Shown here: one piece after another, positions 44,099-53,719 of the stretch
Layout of the letters: the number at the start of each line of letters is the position of its first letter
Position numbering within the stretch: the stretch's first letter is position 1
Source: Mycoavidus cysteinexigens_B
GTDB taxonomy: Bacteria; Pseudomonadota; Gammaproteobacteria; Burkholderiales; Burkholderiaceae
DNA length: 64,000 bases
Direction: 5' to 3'
Assembly (NCBI GenBank): GCA_031963465.1
Contig: JASSUG010000009.1
Location: 1 to 64,000 of the forward strand
Notes under the pieces: generated by a model
The model's database searches: none
What the model was told of the DNA's origin: nothing
The model's input: only the letters and a program-made list of their open reading frames with translations
Program-made: the position numbers and the translations under genes

Positions 44099-44632
44099 TT
44101 AAAGCAATTCGAGTTGTGCTAACACAGTATCAACCAATTGACTTGCAGCCGGCCGGCCGGTCTCAATCACAAGGTGCGCACATTCACGATACAGGGGGTC
44201 GCGAATTGCATATAAATTATCGAGTTGCGCGCGTGGCTCATCGGTCTGCAATAATGGCCGATTTTTACTGCGGCGCGTGCGTAACCATAAGTCATGCGGG
44301 TGCGCATGTAAATAAATGACTGTGCCGCGGCTTTTTAAGCACTGACGATTTTCCGCATTTAAGATTGCGCCGCCGCCCGTTGCCAGCACAATCCCGCTAT
44401 GTTGCGTAAGCTCATCGATCATTTTTGCTTCGCGCTGCCTAAAGCCTATTTCACCTTCATGCTGAAAAATAACCGGGATACAGGCGCCGGTCCGTACTTC
44501 AAGCTCATGATCGGAATCGAAAAAAGGTTTTTGCAGTTGCCTGGCCACAGCTCGCCCAATGGTGGTCTTACCTGCGCCCATCAGGCCGATAAAAAAAAGG
44601 TTAAAGTGAAATTTTGGGTCTTGCAAAATCAT
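44099..44632 (-). CDS. aroK: Shikimate kinase
   Basis: Phosphorylates shikimate. Walker A FIGLMGAGKTTIGRAVARQLQ; FFDSDHELEVRTGACIPVIF is the shikimate-binding DxD region; FRQREAKMIDEL and VLATGGGAIL follow (GGG loop); LRTRRSKNRPLL is the lid. 177 residues, complete. Lies 13 bases after pilQ and precedes aroB. Confidence 0.95.
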   Translation of the reverse strand: MILQDPKFHFNLFFIGLMGAGKTTIGRAVARQLQKPFFDSDHELEVRTGACIPVIFQHEGEIGFRQREAKMIDELTQHSGIVLATGGGAILNAENRQCLKSRGTVIYLHAHPHDLWLRTRRSKNRPLLQTDEPRAQLDNLYAIRDPLYRECAHLVIETGRPAASQLVDTVLAQLELL

Positions 44633-44645
44633 CTCTCATCTTGGC

Positions 44646-46004
44646 TTAGATTCCGTCATGGTACGGCAAAGGTAACTGCGTCACTACGTTTGGTGTAATA
44701 AAAACCAGCAATTCACTCTTACGCTGATTATGAGTGCTATGGCGAAACAAGGTGCCTAATAGCGGAATCTCGCCAAGCCAGGGAACCCGCGCAACATCGG
44801 TGCGTTCATCCTGAATAAAAATACCACCCAGGGCTACCGTACCCCCGTTTTCAACTTGGACCTGGGTGCGCACATGTTTTGTATTGACTGCAGGACCCGC
44901 TTGGGTCTGCGTCCCGATACTGTCTTTAGAGACATCGACATCAAGTACAACATGACCATCCGGCGTAATATGGGGCGTTACCTCAAGCTTGAGGCTAGCC
45001 CGGCGAAATTGCACCGCCGAGACGCCATTGCCTACTTTCGCCTGGTAAGGCAACTCCGTACCCTGCTCAATCAGGGCTTGCACTCGATCCGCTGTCACCA
45101 CGCGGGGGCTGGATAATATTTTCCCAGATCCATCCGCCTCCAGCGCGCTTAACTCTAGAGCGAGCAGCCGGTTTGCTCCTGCACTAAAAAGGGTGAGTCC
45201 TGCACTCATCGCATCAAACCCTGAAAGGGGACCTGCCGGTAAATCATAAATTGCACCACTGTTAGCGGTCAATAATCCTCTCGGCACATTTTCACCCGAA
45301 GTCGCACCTAAGCGCGCTAGCCGCGCCCCTAACTCGCGAGAGAATCCTTCTTCTGCTTCGACAATCCGCACTTCAATGGCAACTTGCCGTAATGGCCGAT
45401 CAATGGCTTTTAACAGTACCTGAGTGTGCTCGATATGCTTAGCTAGGTCGGTCACTAAAAGCTGGTTGGTCCGGGCATCCGCGATGGCGCTTCCGCGTTT
45501 TGATAAAACGCGCTGGCTACCAGCTCCGCTCAGCAGTTTGCCAACCTCGCTGGCGCGTTGATAATGCAACTCAAAGAGCTGGCTGATTAATGGCTCAAGC
45601 TCAGTCGCACGCGCATGAGCCTCAAGACGCTGCCGCTCTCGGCCAGCCCACTCTTCTGCGGTAGCGACCCAAATAATATTGTCACGATTTTGCACCACTA
45701 AGCCATGCACATCCATTAGCATATCAAATGCACGACGCCACGGCACCCGGTCAAGCCGCATTGATACGGTACCTCGCACCTGCTCACTCGCAATGATATT
45801 CAAACCTGTGAAGTCCGCAAAGGCTTTTAATACGGCTGATAATTCAGCCTGATGAAACTCAATCGTCAGCGGCGCATTAGCATCGCCTTGATCTTCATCG
45901 AGATTGGCCTGGGCTTGACAGGGGATTAAGCCAATGCCTGCTGCCACCACCCATAGCCATAGAAGAGACATCACCTGGCGTAGCGTATGCGGCATGCAGG
46001 CCAT
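44646..46004 (-). CDS. pilQ: Type IV pilus / HofQ-type secretin
   Basis: Outer-membrane secretin. Signal peptide near the N-terminus, then LTIEFHQAELSAVLKAFADFTGLNIIASEQVRGTVSMRLDRVPW (STN/N0-type domain), SKRGSAIADARTNQLLVTD (N1 domain) and the secretin core with VEVRIVEAEEGFSRELGARL, EADGSGKILSSPRVVTADRVQALIEQGTELPYQ and VALGGIFIQDERTDVARVPWLGEIPLLGTLFRH. 452 residues, short: it lacks the AMIN domains of long PilQ proteins and resembles HofQ/ComE. The ATG overlaps the upstream stop as TGATG. Confidence 0.9.
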   Translation of the reverse strand: MACMPHTLRQVMSLLWLWVVAAGIGLIPCQAQANLDEDQGDANAPLTIEFHQAELSAVLKAFADFTGLNIIASEQVRGTVSMRLDRVPWRRAFDMLMDVHGLVVQNRDNIIWVATAEEWAGRERQRLEAHARATELEPLISQLFELHYQRASEVGKLLSGAGSQRVLSKRGSAIADARTNQLLVTDLAKHIEHTQVLLKAIDRPLRQVAIEVRIVEAEEGFSRELGARLARLGATSGENVPRGLLTANSGAIYDLPAGPLSGFDAMSAGLTLFSAGANRLLALELSALEADGSGKILSSPRVVTADRVQALIEQGTELPYQAKVGNGVSAVQFRRASLKLEVTPHITPDGHVVLDVDVSKDSIGTQTQAGPAVNTKHVRTQVQVENGGTVALGGIFIQDERTDVARVPWLGEIPLLGTLFRHSTHNQRKSELLVFITPNVVTQLPLPYHDGI

Positions 46005-46543
46005 CAGCTGGCCTCGCGTAGCGAAAGTGTCCGGATCAAACCTGCCCCTTGCGATAAGAATAGCGAAGCGGTATCAATTCTTGTCACCACCTCACCATTT
46101 AATTTTTCACCGGTGCGCAGTAGCACAGAACCCGCCGGCGAATGCACCAGCGCCGCCCGCGTACGCCCACGTTCAAGGATGCCAATCAGCCGTAAGGTTA
46201 AATTGGCCGAGGGCGGTGGTGTTGGCGTTAAGGTAGACGGATTGAGTGGGCGATGGCTCGAAGCAGAAGCGTGAGATGCCACGCCACGGTGCTCCTGGAT
46301 CAATGGGTGTAATGGGTCATATAGCACCGCCGGTGCTGGCCTAGATTGCATCACGCCAATGAATATTAAAGAGACTAACGCGGCTGACAATATGCTGTAT
46401 CTACGGTACTGACGCAAACAACGCGCCCGTACATATCGATACGGCAGCAGATTAAAACCGCCTACCGCACACTCCTCGCTCGCTATGCGGCGGCGTAATA
46501 AACGAGAGCCTTCTAGCCAATTTATGCGACGGAATAATTTCAT
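46004..46543 (-). CDS. PilN-PilP fusion protein (pilO missing)
   Basis: 179 residues that join pieces of two pilus-assembly proteins. Residues 29-36 (GFNLLPYR) plus basic residues and one membrane helix (YSILSAALVSLIFIGVM, about 49-66) are the PilN N-terminus. After a Pro/Ser/Thr-rich linker, residues 115-177 (ANLTLRLIGILERGRTRAALVH, GSVLLRTGEKLNGEVVTRID) match the C-terminal domain of PilP. The periplasmic part of PilN, all of PilO and the lipoprotein start of PilP are missing. The reading frame is intact. ATG at 46543 overlaps the pilM stop (ATGA). In working systems PilN binds PilM and PilP binds PilQ, so the fusion still carries both end contacts. Confidence 0.7.
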   Translation of the reverse strand: MKLFRRINWLEGSRLLRRRIASEECAVGGFNLLPYRYVRARCLRQYRRYSILSAALVSLIFIGVMQSRPAPAVLYDPLHPLIQEHRGVASHASASSHRPLNPSTLTPTPPPSANLTLRLIGILERGRTRAALVHSPAGSVLLRTGEKLNGEVVTRIDTASLFLSQGAGLIRTLSLREAS

Positions 46544-47583
46544 AACATCCAACGCAATGCAAGACCAAATACAACCGAAAAGGGTGCGGTAGCGCCCAAT
46601 TCAGGACTGGCCGATTGCGCACTACCCGTGCCTCTATGGCTCCGCGTTCCAGTGCTGCCATAAATGCCGTTGCGATGGCCATAATGCCGATTGCAGCAGG
46701 CTAGCGGGTCGAGTTCAATCACTGGACAGCCTAACACAACGCTCAATTCATCGATTGTCCTGCCGGCCATCCGCAACGCCTCAACCTCCCCTGCAATTAA
46801 AACATATACAGGCGGGATCATTTTAATCAAGTCATGTAATGCTGTCATAAAAGCCGGGGTAGCTAAATCAGCAGGTGAAAATTTGCGTTCACGTTCAATC
46901 GAACCCCCGCGTAGCAACCACATGCGCCCACTATCCGTACCTAGCCAAATTGCGCCGTAGAACATGTCTGTCCGACCGGTCTGCATACCGGCAAAACGAC
47001 AGGCGCGTAAGGCGGCAGCATCTGCCCCGTCGATTGCATGCAACATCATCCCTGCTTGCGCCGCGGCTTCAAGCCGCACTTCCACATAGCGACGCGGAGT
47101 TGCCACAATGGTGAGCTGATCTGGCGCACCGGCGGGGTCTGCGCGGAACCAATCCACTGATAATCCAGCCGCCTCGATACCCGCTAAATGCTCTGCCTGA
47201 GCCAACACGGCTGACTCAAGCGCGTCCAGTGCTGTATCAGATTGTGTCGTCATCACGCTCTGCGGCGCGAGCCTGGCAATCGATAGCTGTTGTAACCATG
47301 CCGCCGTAGCCGGCAACGCCATAGCAACGCGGGCAGCAGATAATGCGCGCTTACATCGACAGGCAAGCAGCGCTTCAGTCAGTGCTGCTGCGATGACCGC
47401 AGGCTCCATAAAATCCGCCCCCGTCACCATCCCAGCAGGCAGCGCACAAACGCCAATATGTTCAATGCGGATTTTTGCGGCAGCCAGCAACCGACGGCTT
47501 AGCACCATGACCCGCAATTGCGTGGGACCCACTTCGATCCCTAGTGCAAAACGGCGCGCAACGCTAGCCATAGAAATTCGCAT
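46540..47583 (-). CDS. pilM: Type IV pilus assembly protein PilM (HofM-like)
   Basis: Actin-like cytoplasmic ATPase-fold protein that binds the N-terminus of PilN. ALGIEVGPTQLRVMVLSRR is the first phosphate-like loop, VAMALPATAAWLQQL the second strand set, and LHAIDGADAAALRACR, IWLGTDSGRMWLLRGGSIERERKF follow. 347 residues from ATG 47583, with AAGGA six bases upstream. The C-terminal segment is Gly/Ser-rich with no clear fold. Divergent from mrcA. Confidence 0.82.
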   Translation of the reverse strand: MRISMASVARRFALGIEVGPTQLRVMVLSRRLLAAAKIRIEHIGVCALPAGMVTGADFMEPAVIAAALTEALLACRCKRALSAARVAMALPATAAWLQQLSIARLAPQSVMTTQSDTALDALESAVLAQAEHLAGIEAAGLSVDWFRADPAGAPDQLTIVATPRRYVEVRLEAAAQAGMMLHAIDGADAAALRACRFAGMQTGRTDMFYGAIWLGTDSGRMWLLRGGSIERERKFSPADLATPAFMTALHDLIKMIPPVYVLIAGEVEALRMAGRTIDELSVVLGCPVIELDPLACCNRHYGHRNGIYGSTGTRSHRGTGSAQSASPELGATAPFSVVFGLALRWML

Positions 47584-47701
47584 CAAGTGTCCTTAAGTTT
47601 TAAAATAAAAACTTGCTCTTCATTTATTGACTTAATTTTGTCAAAAAATAGGGACAAGAAATACTCAGCTAAATGGCTATATAATCCACTGTCCCCCTTT
47701 T

Positions 47702-50107
47702 ATGATTTTTATGGCTTCAAAATTTACCCCCTCCTCGCGCCCACGCCCCCCCCCTGCCCGTTCGCCTTGGCTAGTTCTGTTTCTTTGGTTAAGCGCAGCA
47801 GCCGCTACGCTGGCGACAATCGGTACATTGCTGATGGCGTATATGCTGATCGTCATGCTGCCCAAGCTCCCTTCACTTGAAGCACTGACTGATTACCAGC
47901 CCAAAGTGCCGTTGCGAGTCTATACGGCCGATCATGTGCTAATTGGTGAATTTGGTGCCGAGCGACGCCATCCTGTGCGTTTTGAAGAAATCCCTGAGGT
48001 CATGAAAAAAGCCGTGCTCGCCATCGAAGATTTCCGCTTTTACGATCATCACGGCGTTGATTTCATCAGTATTGTGCGCGCCGGCTTAGCGGATATTTTG
48101 CATGGTAGCGCAGCCCAAGGCGCGAGCACCATTACCATGCAAGTTGCGCGCAATTTCTTTTTATCAAGCGAAAAAACCTACACGCGCAAACTCTATGAGA
48201 TGCTGGTCGCCTATCGGATTGAGGCAACGCTGACCAAAGATCAAATCCTTGAGGTCTATATGAACCAGATTTTTCTGGGTCAGCGTGCCTATGGATTTGC
48301 CGCTGCCGCGCGGGTCTATTTTGGCAAAGATCTCAAAGATATCACGGTGGCCGAGGCAGCCATGCTAGCTGGACTGCCTAAGGCCCCTTCCGCTTATAAC
48401 CCAATTGTTAATCCAAAACGGGCAAAAATTCGGCAGACCTATATTTTAAAGCGCATGCATGACCTACGATACATTGACGCGGCGCAATATCAGACAGCGT
48501 TACAGGAGACCTTGCGAGTCAAAGGCTCCGGTAAAGAATTTAGCGTGCATGCGGAATACGTCGCAGAAACGGTGCGCCAAATGATGTATGCCCAGTATCA
48601 GGATGAAATTTACACGCGTGGGCTTAACGTCGTGACCACGATTGACTCTGCCGAGCAAGATGCGGCGTACCGAGCAGTCCGTAAAGGCGTCTTAACCTAT
48701 GAGCGGCGCCAGGGCTATCGTGGGCCAGAAACTTATATTGATTTACCGGCTGAACCAGAAGCGCGCGATCAAGCCATTGCGAATGCCTTATTGAATGAGC
48801 CCGATAATGGAGAACTCAAAGCAGCCGTCGTGGTCGCCGTGCGTACAAAAGAAGTACAGGCCGAGCTATTAAGTGGCGACACCATCACGATTACCGGTAA
48901 CGGTTTAGCCTTTGCCGCGCGTGCGCTCACGGCACAAGCACCAAACCCTCAGCGCATCAAGCCGGGGGCGGTGATTCGGGTCACCCAGGCAGCGAATGCT
49001 AATTGGTCAATCACCCAACTCCCTCAGTTAGAAGGCGCGTTGGTATCACTGACCCCGCAAAATGGCGCAATCCGCGCCTTAGTCGGCGGCTTTGATTTTA
49101 ATAAAAATAAATTTAACCATGTCACGCAGGCTTGGCGGCAACCGGGCTCGAGCTTTAAACCCTTTATTTATGCAGCTTCGCTCGAGAAAGGCTTGGGCCC
49201 CGCCACCATCATCAATGATGCTCCGTTGTATTTCCCTGCGACGCAAACCGGTGGCCAGCCTTGGGAACCCAAAAATTATGGTGGCCGCTATGATGGCCCA
49301 ATTAACCTACGCACCGCTCTAGCAAAATCAAAAAATCTGGTCTCGATCCGCATCCTAGACTATATTGGCCCTAAATATGCGCAAGAGTATCTTACGCGCT
49401 TTGGCTTTGACGCCGATAAGCATCCTGCCTATCTGCCCATGGCGCTTGGTGCTGGACTCGTAACGCCACTGCAAATGGCTACCGGCTATGCTGTTTTTGC
49501 AAATGGCGGCTACCACGTCAACCCGTATTTGATTGCCACTGTCACCGACCAGCGCGGCATCGTTATTTCACAAGCACAGCCACTGGTTGCCGAACGCAAC
49601 GCCCCCCGCACCATCAGCGCTCGCAATGCTTACTTGATGACCAACCTATTACATTCTGCGGTGCAACGAGGCACGGGGGCACGTAGCAATGTACTTCGTC
49701 GCGCCGACCTGGCAGGCAAAACTGGCACCACGAATGATTCGCACGACGCTTGGTTTGCCGGCTTTCAGCATGAGTTGGTCGCAATTTCTTGGCTAGGATA
49801 TGACCACCCTAAAAGCCTAGGCGATCGAGAAACGGGCAGTGGCCTAGCTCTGCCCATGTGGATCGACTACATGAGCCGCGCCTTGCCACGCCTGGCCGTA
49901 TATTCATGGCCCCGGCCCAGTAGCGGGATTACCGAAATCGACGGTGAGCTTTTTTACGATGATTTTTTGCCAGGGCAGGGTTTTGTTGCCCATATTGATA
50001 CGAGCCAATCCCTGCTTACCGGCGAGGGAGGGGCAATTTCTGGCGCCAACATTGGTGTGAATGAGACAGAAAAACAGGATATTATGGACTTGTTTAAGGG
50101 TCAATAA
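47702..50107 (+). CDS. mrcA: Penicillin-binding protein 1A (bifunctional peptidoglycan synthase)
   Basis: Inner-membrane enzyme that polymerises (GT51) and crosslinks peptidoglycan. One N-terminal helix (LATIGTLLMAYMLIVMLPKL), the glycosyltransferase with the catalytic Glu in AIEDFRFYDHHGVDF and GASTITMQVARNFFLS, and the transpeptidase with SSFK in QPGSSFKPFIYAASLEKG (near 483), SKN in ALAKSKNLVSI, and KTGT in DLAGKTGTTNDSHDAWFAG (K673). 801 residues. ATG at 47711 is an equally good start. No strong ribosome site seen. Divergent from pilM, as in Burkholderia. Confidence 0.95.
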   Translation: MIFMASKFTPSSRPRPPPARSPWLVLFLWLSAAAATLATIGTLLMAYMLIVMLPKLPSLEALTDYQPKVPLRVYTADHVLIGEFGAERRHPVRFEEIPEVMKKAVLAIEDFRFYDHHGVDFISIVRAGLADILHGSAAQGASTITMQVARNFFLSSEKTYTRKLYEMLVAYRIEATLTKDQILEVYMNQIFLGQRAYGFAAAARVYFGKDLKDITVAEAAMLAGLPKAPSAYNPIVNPKRAKIRQTYILKRMHDLRYIDAAQYQTALQETLRVKGSGKEFSVHAEYVAETVRQMMYAQYQDEIYTRGLNVVTTIDSAEQDAAYRAVRKGVLTYERRQGYRGPETYIDLPAEPEARDQAIANALLNEPDNGELKAAVVVAVRTKEVQAELLSGDTITITGNGLAFAARALTAQAPNPQRIKPGAVIRVTQAANANWSITQLPQLEGALVSLTPQNGAIRALVGGFDFNKNKFNHVTQAWRQPGSSFKPFIYAASLEKGLGPATIINDAPLYFPATQTGGQPWEPKNYGGRYDGPINLRTALAKSKNLVSIRILDYIGPKYAQEYLTRFGFDADKHPAYLPMALGAGLVTPLQMATGYAVFANGGYHVNPYLIATVTDQRGIVISQAQPLVAERNAPRTISARNAYLMTNLLHSAVQRGTGARSNVLRRADLAGKTGTTNDSHDAWFAGFQHELVAISWLGYDHPKSLGDRETGSGLALPMWIDYMSRALPRLAVYSWPRPSSGITEIDGELFYDDFLPGQGFVAHIDTSQSLLTGEGGAISGANIGVNETEKQDIMDLFKGQ

Positions 50108-50157
50108 GATCGCTGAAAGTGGCTTGCCGCGCAGTTTAAGGGGCAAGCGCTCACCCA

Positions 50158-50481
50158 TTAACCCTTAGACAACTCAATCGTGACGCCCGCTTGCTCGCTT
50201 GCATAGCGTGACAAGGCGGCAAATAATTCAGTGCCATGGCGCGTGTCAAGCCAAACTCCGTCTTGCTGCCGATAGTGAAAACCGCCGGCTTTCGCAGCCA
50301 ACCAGATTTCTTGCATGGCCGCTTGTAAATTAACAATGATCTTGCTACCGTCGTCAAACTCCAGCGTTAATACATTGCCATTGCGCTCATATTCAACCTC
50401 AGCCCCGCTCGCATCCAGCGCGGATTCGATTGCATCTAGCGTTGCCTCAGCAAACGCAAGGTATTCTTTATGATTGGTCAT
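50158..50481 (-). CDS. cyaY: Frataxin homologue CyaY
   Basis: Iron-binding regulator of iron-sulfur cluster assembly. Acidic first helix (FAEATLDAIESALDAS) followed by VEYERNGNVLTLEFDDGSKIIVNLQAAMQEIWLAAKAGGFHY, the frataxin sheet with QEIWLA. 107 residues, complete. Divergent from lptM, 36 bases between starts. Confidence 0.94.
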   Translation of the reverse strand: MTNHKEYLAFAEATLDAIESALDASGAEVEYERNGNVLTLEFDDGSKIIVNLQAAMQEIWLAAKAGGFHYRQQDGVWLDTRHGTELFAALSRYASEQAGVTIELSKG

Positions 50482-50517
50482 GCTACACTTCCCCGCTTCA
50501 ATTTTCCGAGTTTAGCT

Positions 50518-50706
50518 ATGCAGACTATTTGCAAAGCCAGTGCAATTGTAGCGGTTTTCGCGGTGCTTGCCGCTTGTGGGCAACGCGGGGCGCTATATTT
50601 GCCAACTGTGCCGCCGTTACCCGCCGCCCCACAGGCGAGCCCGTTAAAAAATACGCCAGCCGCATCACCCAAGCCACTGGCTTCATCCTCTTCCAGCAGT
50701 CACTAA
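50518..50706 (+). CDS. lptM: Small lipoprotein LptM (YifL-type)
   Basis: 62-residue lipoprotein: signal MQTICKASAIVAVFAVLAAC with the lipobox LAAC, then GQRGALYLP, the conserved mature start of the LptM/YifL family, and a Pro/Ser-rich tail. LptM stabilises the LptD-LptE outer-membrane LPS translocon. Stop codon directly abuts the lysA ATG, an arrangement conserved in many proteobacteria. Confidence 0.85.
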   Translation: MQTICKASAIVAVFAVLAACGQRGALYLPTVPPLPAAPQASPLKNTPAASPKPLASSSSSSH

Positions 50707-51975
50707 ATGCTTGATAACGCTTTTGAATATATTAACGCCGAACTGCATGCAGAAAGCGTCCCGCTGACAACGCTGGCACGACAATTTGGCACACCGCTTT
50801 ACGTTTACTCGCGCGCCGCCTTGACCCGCGCGTATCAAGCGTACGCGCATGCGTGCGCAGGCCATAACGCAAAGATTTACTATGCCGTCAAAGCCAATAG
50901 CAATCTCGCTGTGCTCGATGTCTTTGCAAGGTTAGGAGCAGGCTTTGATATCGTATCAGGCGGCGAATTAGCGCGTGTGCTCAAGGTGGGCGCACACCCC
51001 GACAAAATTGTTTTTTCAGGCGTCGGCAAAAGTGTCAGCGAGATGCAAGCAGCACTGAATGCAGGCGTCAAATGTTTTAATATCGAATCGCTCCCTGAAC
51101 TACACCGCTTGCACGACATTGCAGCCAATACAGGTAAAACAGCACGAGTGTCATTGCGCGTCAATCCCGACGTAGATGCAAAAACGCATGCGTATATTTC
51201 GACCGGGCTTAAGTCAAATAAATTTGGCATTGCTTTTGATGAAGCGCGTGCGGCCTATCGCACAGCGGCGTCAATGAAATCGCTCGAAATCATCGGTATC
51301 GACTGCCATATTGGCTCACAAATCACCGACATTGCGCCTTATCTCGATGCGCTAGATAAAATGCTCGAGCTGATTGAATCGATTGAAGCAGACGGCATCA
51401 AAATTTCTCATCTCGATATGGGGGGCGGCCTTGGCATTTGCTATGACACCGAAACGCCGCCAGCGATTAGCACGTTTGTGCACACTCTGCTGAGTCACCT
51501 TACCAAGCGCGGTCACGGACACCGTGAAATTCTATTTGAGCCAGGCCGCTCATTAGTTGGCAATGCAGGTATCTTGCTGACAAAAGTTGAATATTTAAAA
51601 CCTGGCGCGGCTAAGAATTTTGCGATTGTAGATGCCGGTATGAATGATCTTGCTCGGCCCGCAATGTATCAAGCCTATCATGACTTAATCCCGGTTCTTC
51701 AACACCGCGACAACACGCCACCGGTGCTCTACGATGTGGTCGGGCCGGTTTGCGAAAGTGGCGATTGGCTTGGTCGCGATAGGACTCTGGCTCTTAAGTC
51801 TGGAGATTTACTGGCTGCGCGCTCGGCTGGCGCGTATAGCTTTGCGATGAGTTCAAATTACAATACGCGGCCACGCGCGGCGGAAGTGATGGTGGCAGGG
51901 GAACACGCCTATTTAGTGCGTGCGCGCGAAACAGTTGAAGAATTATTCGCGGCTGAAATAAGACTGCCGGATTAG
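50707..51975 (+). CDS. lysA: Diaminopimelate decarboxylase
   Basis: PLP-dependent final step of lysine synthesis. The PLP lysine is in YYAVKANSNLAVL (Lys62); phosphate and cofactor residues are in DCHIGSQITD, DMGGGLGICY and FEPGRSLVGNAG; the active-site Cys lies in VVGPVCESGDWLG, and FAMSSNYNTRPRAAEV closes the C-terminus. 422 residues, complete. Coupled to lptM. Confidence 0.95.
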   Translation: MLDNAFEYINAELHAESVPLTTLARQFGTPLYVYSRAALTRAYQAYAHACAGHNAKIYYAVKANSNLAVLDVFARLGAGFDIVSGGELARVLKVGAHPDKIVFSGVGKSVSEMQAALNAGVKCFNIESLPELHRLHDIAANTGKTARVSLRVNPDVDAKTHAYISTGLKSNKFGIAFDEARAAYRTAASMKSLEIIGIDCHIGSQITDIAPYLDALDKMLELIESIEADGIKISHLDMGGGLGICYDTETPPAISTFVHTLLSHLTKRGHGHREILFEPGRSLVGNAGILLTKVEYLKPGAAKNFAIVDAGMNDLARPAMYQAYHDLIPVLQHRDNTPPVLYDVVGPVCESGDWLGRDRTLALKSGDLLAARSAGAYSFAMSSNYNTRPRAAEVMVAGEHAYLVRARETVEELFAAEIRLPD

Positions 51976-51992
51976 GTCAGACTCCTCAGTAC

Positions 51993-53339
51993 TTACGAAA
52001 TCAGCCCTAGTAAAACTATTGCAACTGTAATAGTAAGCGCTCCCCCTAGGCGAGTTGCCATTTGCGCAAACGGCATAAGCTGTAGGCGATTAGCTGAGGT
52101 GAGGATAGCCACGTCACCAATACCTCCCATGCCACTATGGCAAGCATTAATAATTGCCCCTTCAATCGGATAAAGGCCCACCCAACGACCTACAAAAAAT
52201 CCAACCGTAATAAGGGCGAGCACCGTCACGACAATGGTGATGATATTCGCCAAATTAAAAGCCGCTAATAAGTCACTCCAGGAGGTAATCGTGATCCCAA
52301 TCGCAAAGAGCAGTGGATACGTGGCTGTCGTTGAAAAAAAGCGATAAACCGTGTGTGCTCCATCTTCTAATTTAGGTGAAACCGCATAAGTCAGCTTAGC
52401 GAGCACCGCAAGAAAAAGCATCGTAACGGGAGCCGGCAAGCCAATAAGTTTATGCGTGAGGATACCCAGGATATAGAGCGTAATTGCGATCATGCCCGCC
52501 GCAGCAATATTTTCAACCGAAGCCACGGCAGTATGATTTGGCTTGAATAACTCACCATTATCGTCGATATGCAAACGGCCATTTCCGGTATAACAGGGGT
52601 AACGTTTACCGAGATGATTGAGCAAGCCAGCGCAGATAATAGCGGTTAAATTACCCAGCATCACAACAGGTAGAATCTGCGCGAATAGCTGCTGTTGTGG
52701 CAAATTCATAATATCGGCATAACCTAGGGTAAGAGGCACAGCCCCTTCACCGATACCGCCAGCCATAATAGGGATAACAATATAAAAAAAAGTCCGATGT
52801 GCGTCCAAGCCAAAAGCCATGCCAGTAATGGTCCCCAAGATGGCAGCGGCAATGGAGCCAGCGGCAAGAGGGAGGAAGATTTTAGCGAAACCTCGCACAA
52901 TGGTTAAGCGGTCCATACTGAGAATACTGCCAACGACCACACAAGCGATAAATAGATACAGGATGTTGGTTGATTGCCAGAAATTATTGATTGAGCTAAC
53001 TAATTCGTTAGGTAGTCGTTTGTAATAAACAAGGCAGGATGGGAGAAAGGTCGTGACGATAACAGGCCCACCAATCTGACATAGGCCTGGAATTCGTGCG
53101 CCCAATTCAGCGCAGGTAAAGCCCATTACGGCAAGCAGCGCGATCATGATTGAGATATCGGTAGTGACTTTCCCCAATGCCAAAAAGACGCCCAAGCAAA
53201 CAAAAGTAACGCAATACACCGGCAGCGGAATGATACCGATACGCATGTCCATCCATTGCCACCGTGGGGTGCACCTGAATGAGAAGCGAAACATACCTGT
53301 TCCGGGCCACCGTAGAAAGTATCGCTGCTTTTTGTGCAT
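51993..53339 (-). CDS. 2-hydroxycarboxylate transporter family (2HCT: citrate/malate-type) carrier
   Basis: Secondary carrier of the CitS/CimH/MaeN family, usually Na+ or H+ symport of citrate, malate or related acids. RIGIIPLPVYCV opens the membrane part; the two re-entrant-loop motifs are IMAGGIGEGAVPL and CHSGMGGIGDVAIL (GGxG motifs), one in each half. About 11-12 helices. 448 residues as drawn; starts at 53294 or 53252 would give 433 or 419 and I cannot decide from ribosome sites. Divergent from a LysR regulator, which may control it. Confidence 0.85.
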   Translation of the reverse strand: MHKKQRYFLRWPGTGMFRFSFRCTPRWQWMDMRIGIIPLPVYCVTFVCLGVFLALGKVTTDISIMIALLAVMGFTCAELGARIPGLCQIGGPVIVTTFLPSCLVYYKRLPNELVSSINNFWQSTNILYLFIACVVVGSILSMDRLTIVRGFAKIFLPLAAGSIAAAILGTITGMAFGLDAHRTFFYIVIPIMAGGIGEGAVPLTLGYADIMNLPQQQLFAQILPVVMLGNLTAIICAGLLNHLGKRYPCYTGNGRLHIDDNGELFKPNHTAVASVENIAAAGMIAITLYILGILTHKLIGLPAPVTMLFLAVLAKLTYAVSPKLEDGAHTVYRFFSTTATYPLLFAIGITITSWSDLLAAFNLANIITIVVTVLALITVGFFVGRWVGLYPIEGAIINACHSGMGGIGDVAILTSANRLQLMPFAQMATRLGGALTITVAIVLLGLIS

Positions 53340-53719
53340 AAAGATGGTGTGATCAACATGAACGAAGTAGCTAGGCTATCTCCCTCCATTCCTAAGCAAC
53401 AATAGCTGCGCCCCTTTGACGTCATTGCCCTTTGATCAATGCCTCAAAGCTATTCATAATTTCTTCCATATCTTGATCTTTGCCTTCCTTAGATAGCTTG
53501 GGTAACGCCGGATATTCTGTAACTAATGCAGCCACCTGGATAACTCAAGACATAAAATAATTTCAGATTCGCTTTGTAATAGTTCGGCTTTCTTATATAA
53601 AATTAATTAAATTAAATCCAGCCATTGCTCAATAACGCTAATATAGTAAGTTATCGCAAGTAGATCTTGCGCCATCGTCAGTATCAAAAAGGCGCACGAG
53701 ATTTTTAAGAGAGAGCAAA
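53340..53719. other. Divergent intergenic region between the 2HCT carrier and the LysR gene
   Basis: 380 bases. On the minus strand 53422-53544 is a 40-codon frame ending VTEYPALPKLSKEGKDQ, then MEEIMNSFEALIKGQ and TGA. It has a protein-like composition but no start with a ribosome site, and I do not recognise it; it may be a gene remnant. The remaining ~170 bases before the LysR ATG are AT-rich (TTAATTAAATTAAAT) and probably hold its promoter and operator. Confidence 0.4.

Noticed and set aside
50122..50150. GCTTGCC/GGCAAGC inverted repeat after mrcA as terminator
   Set aside because: Long loop and no T-run; too weak to list as a feature.
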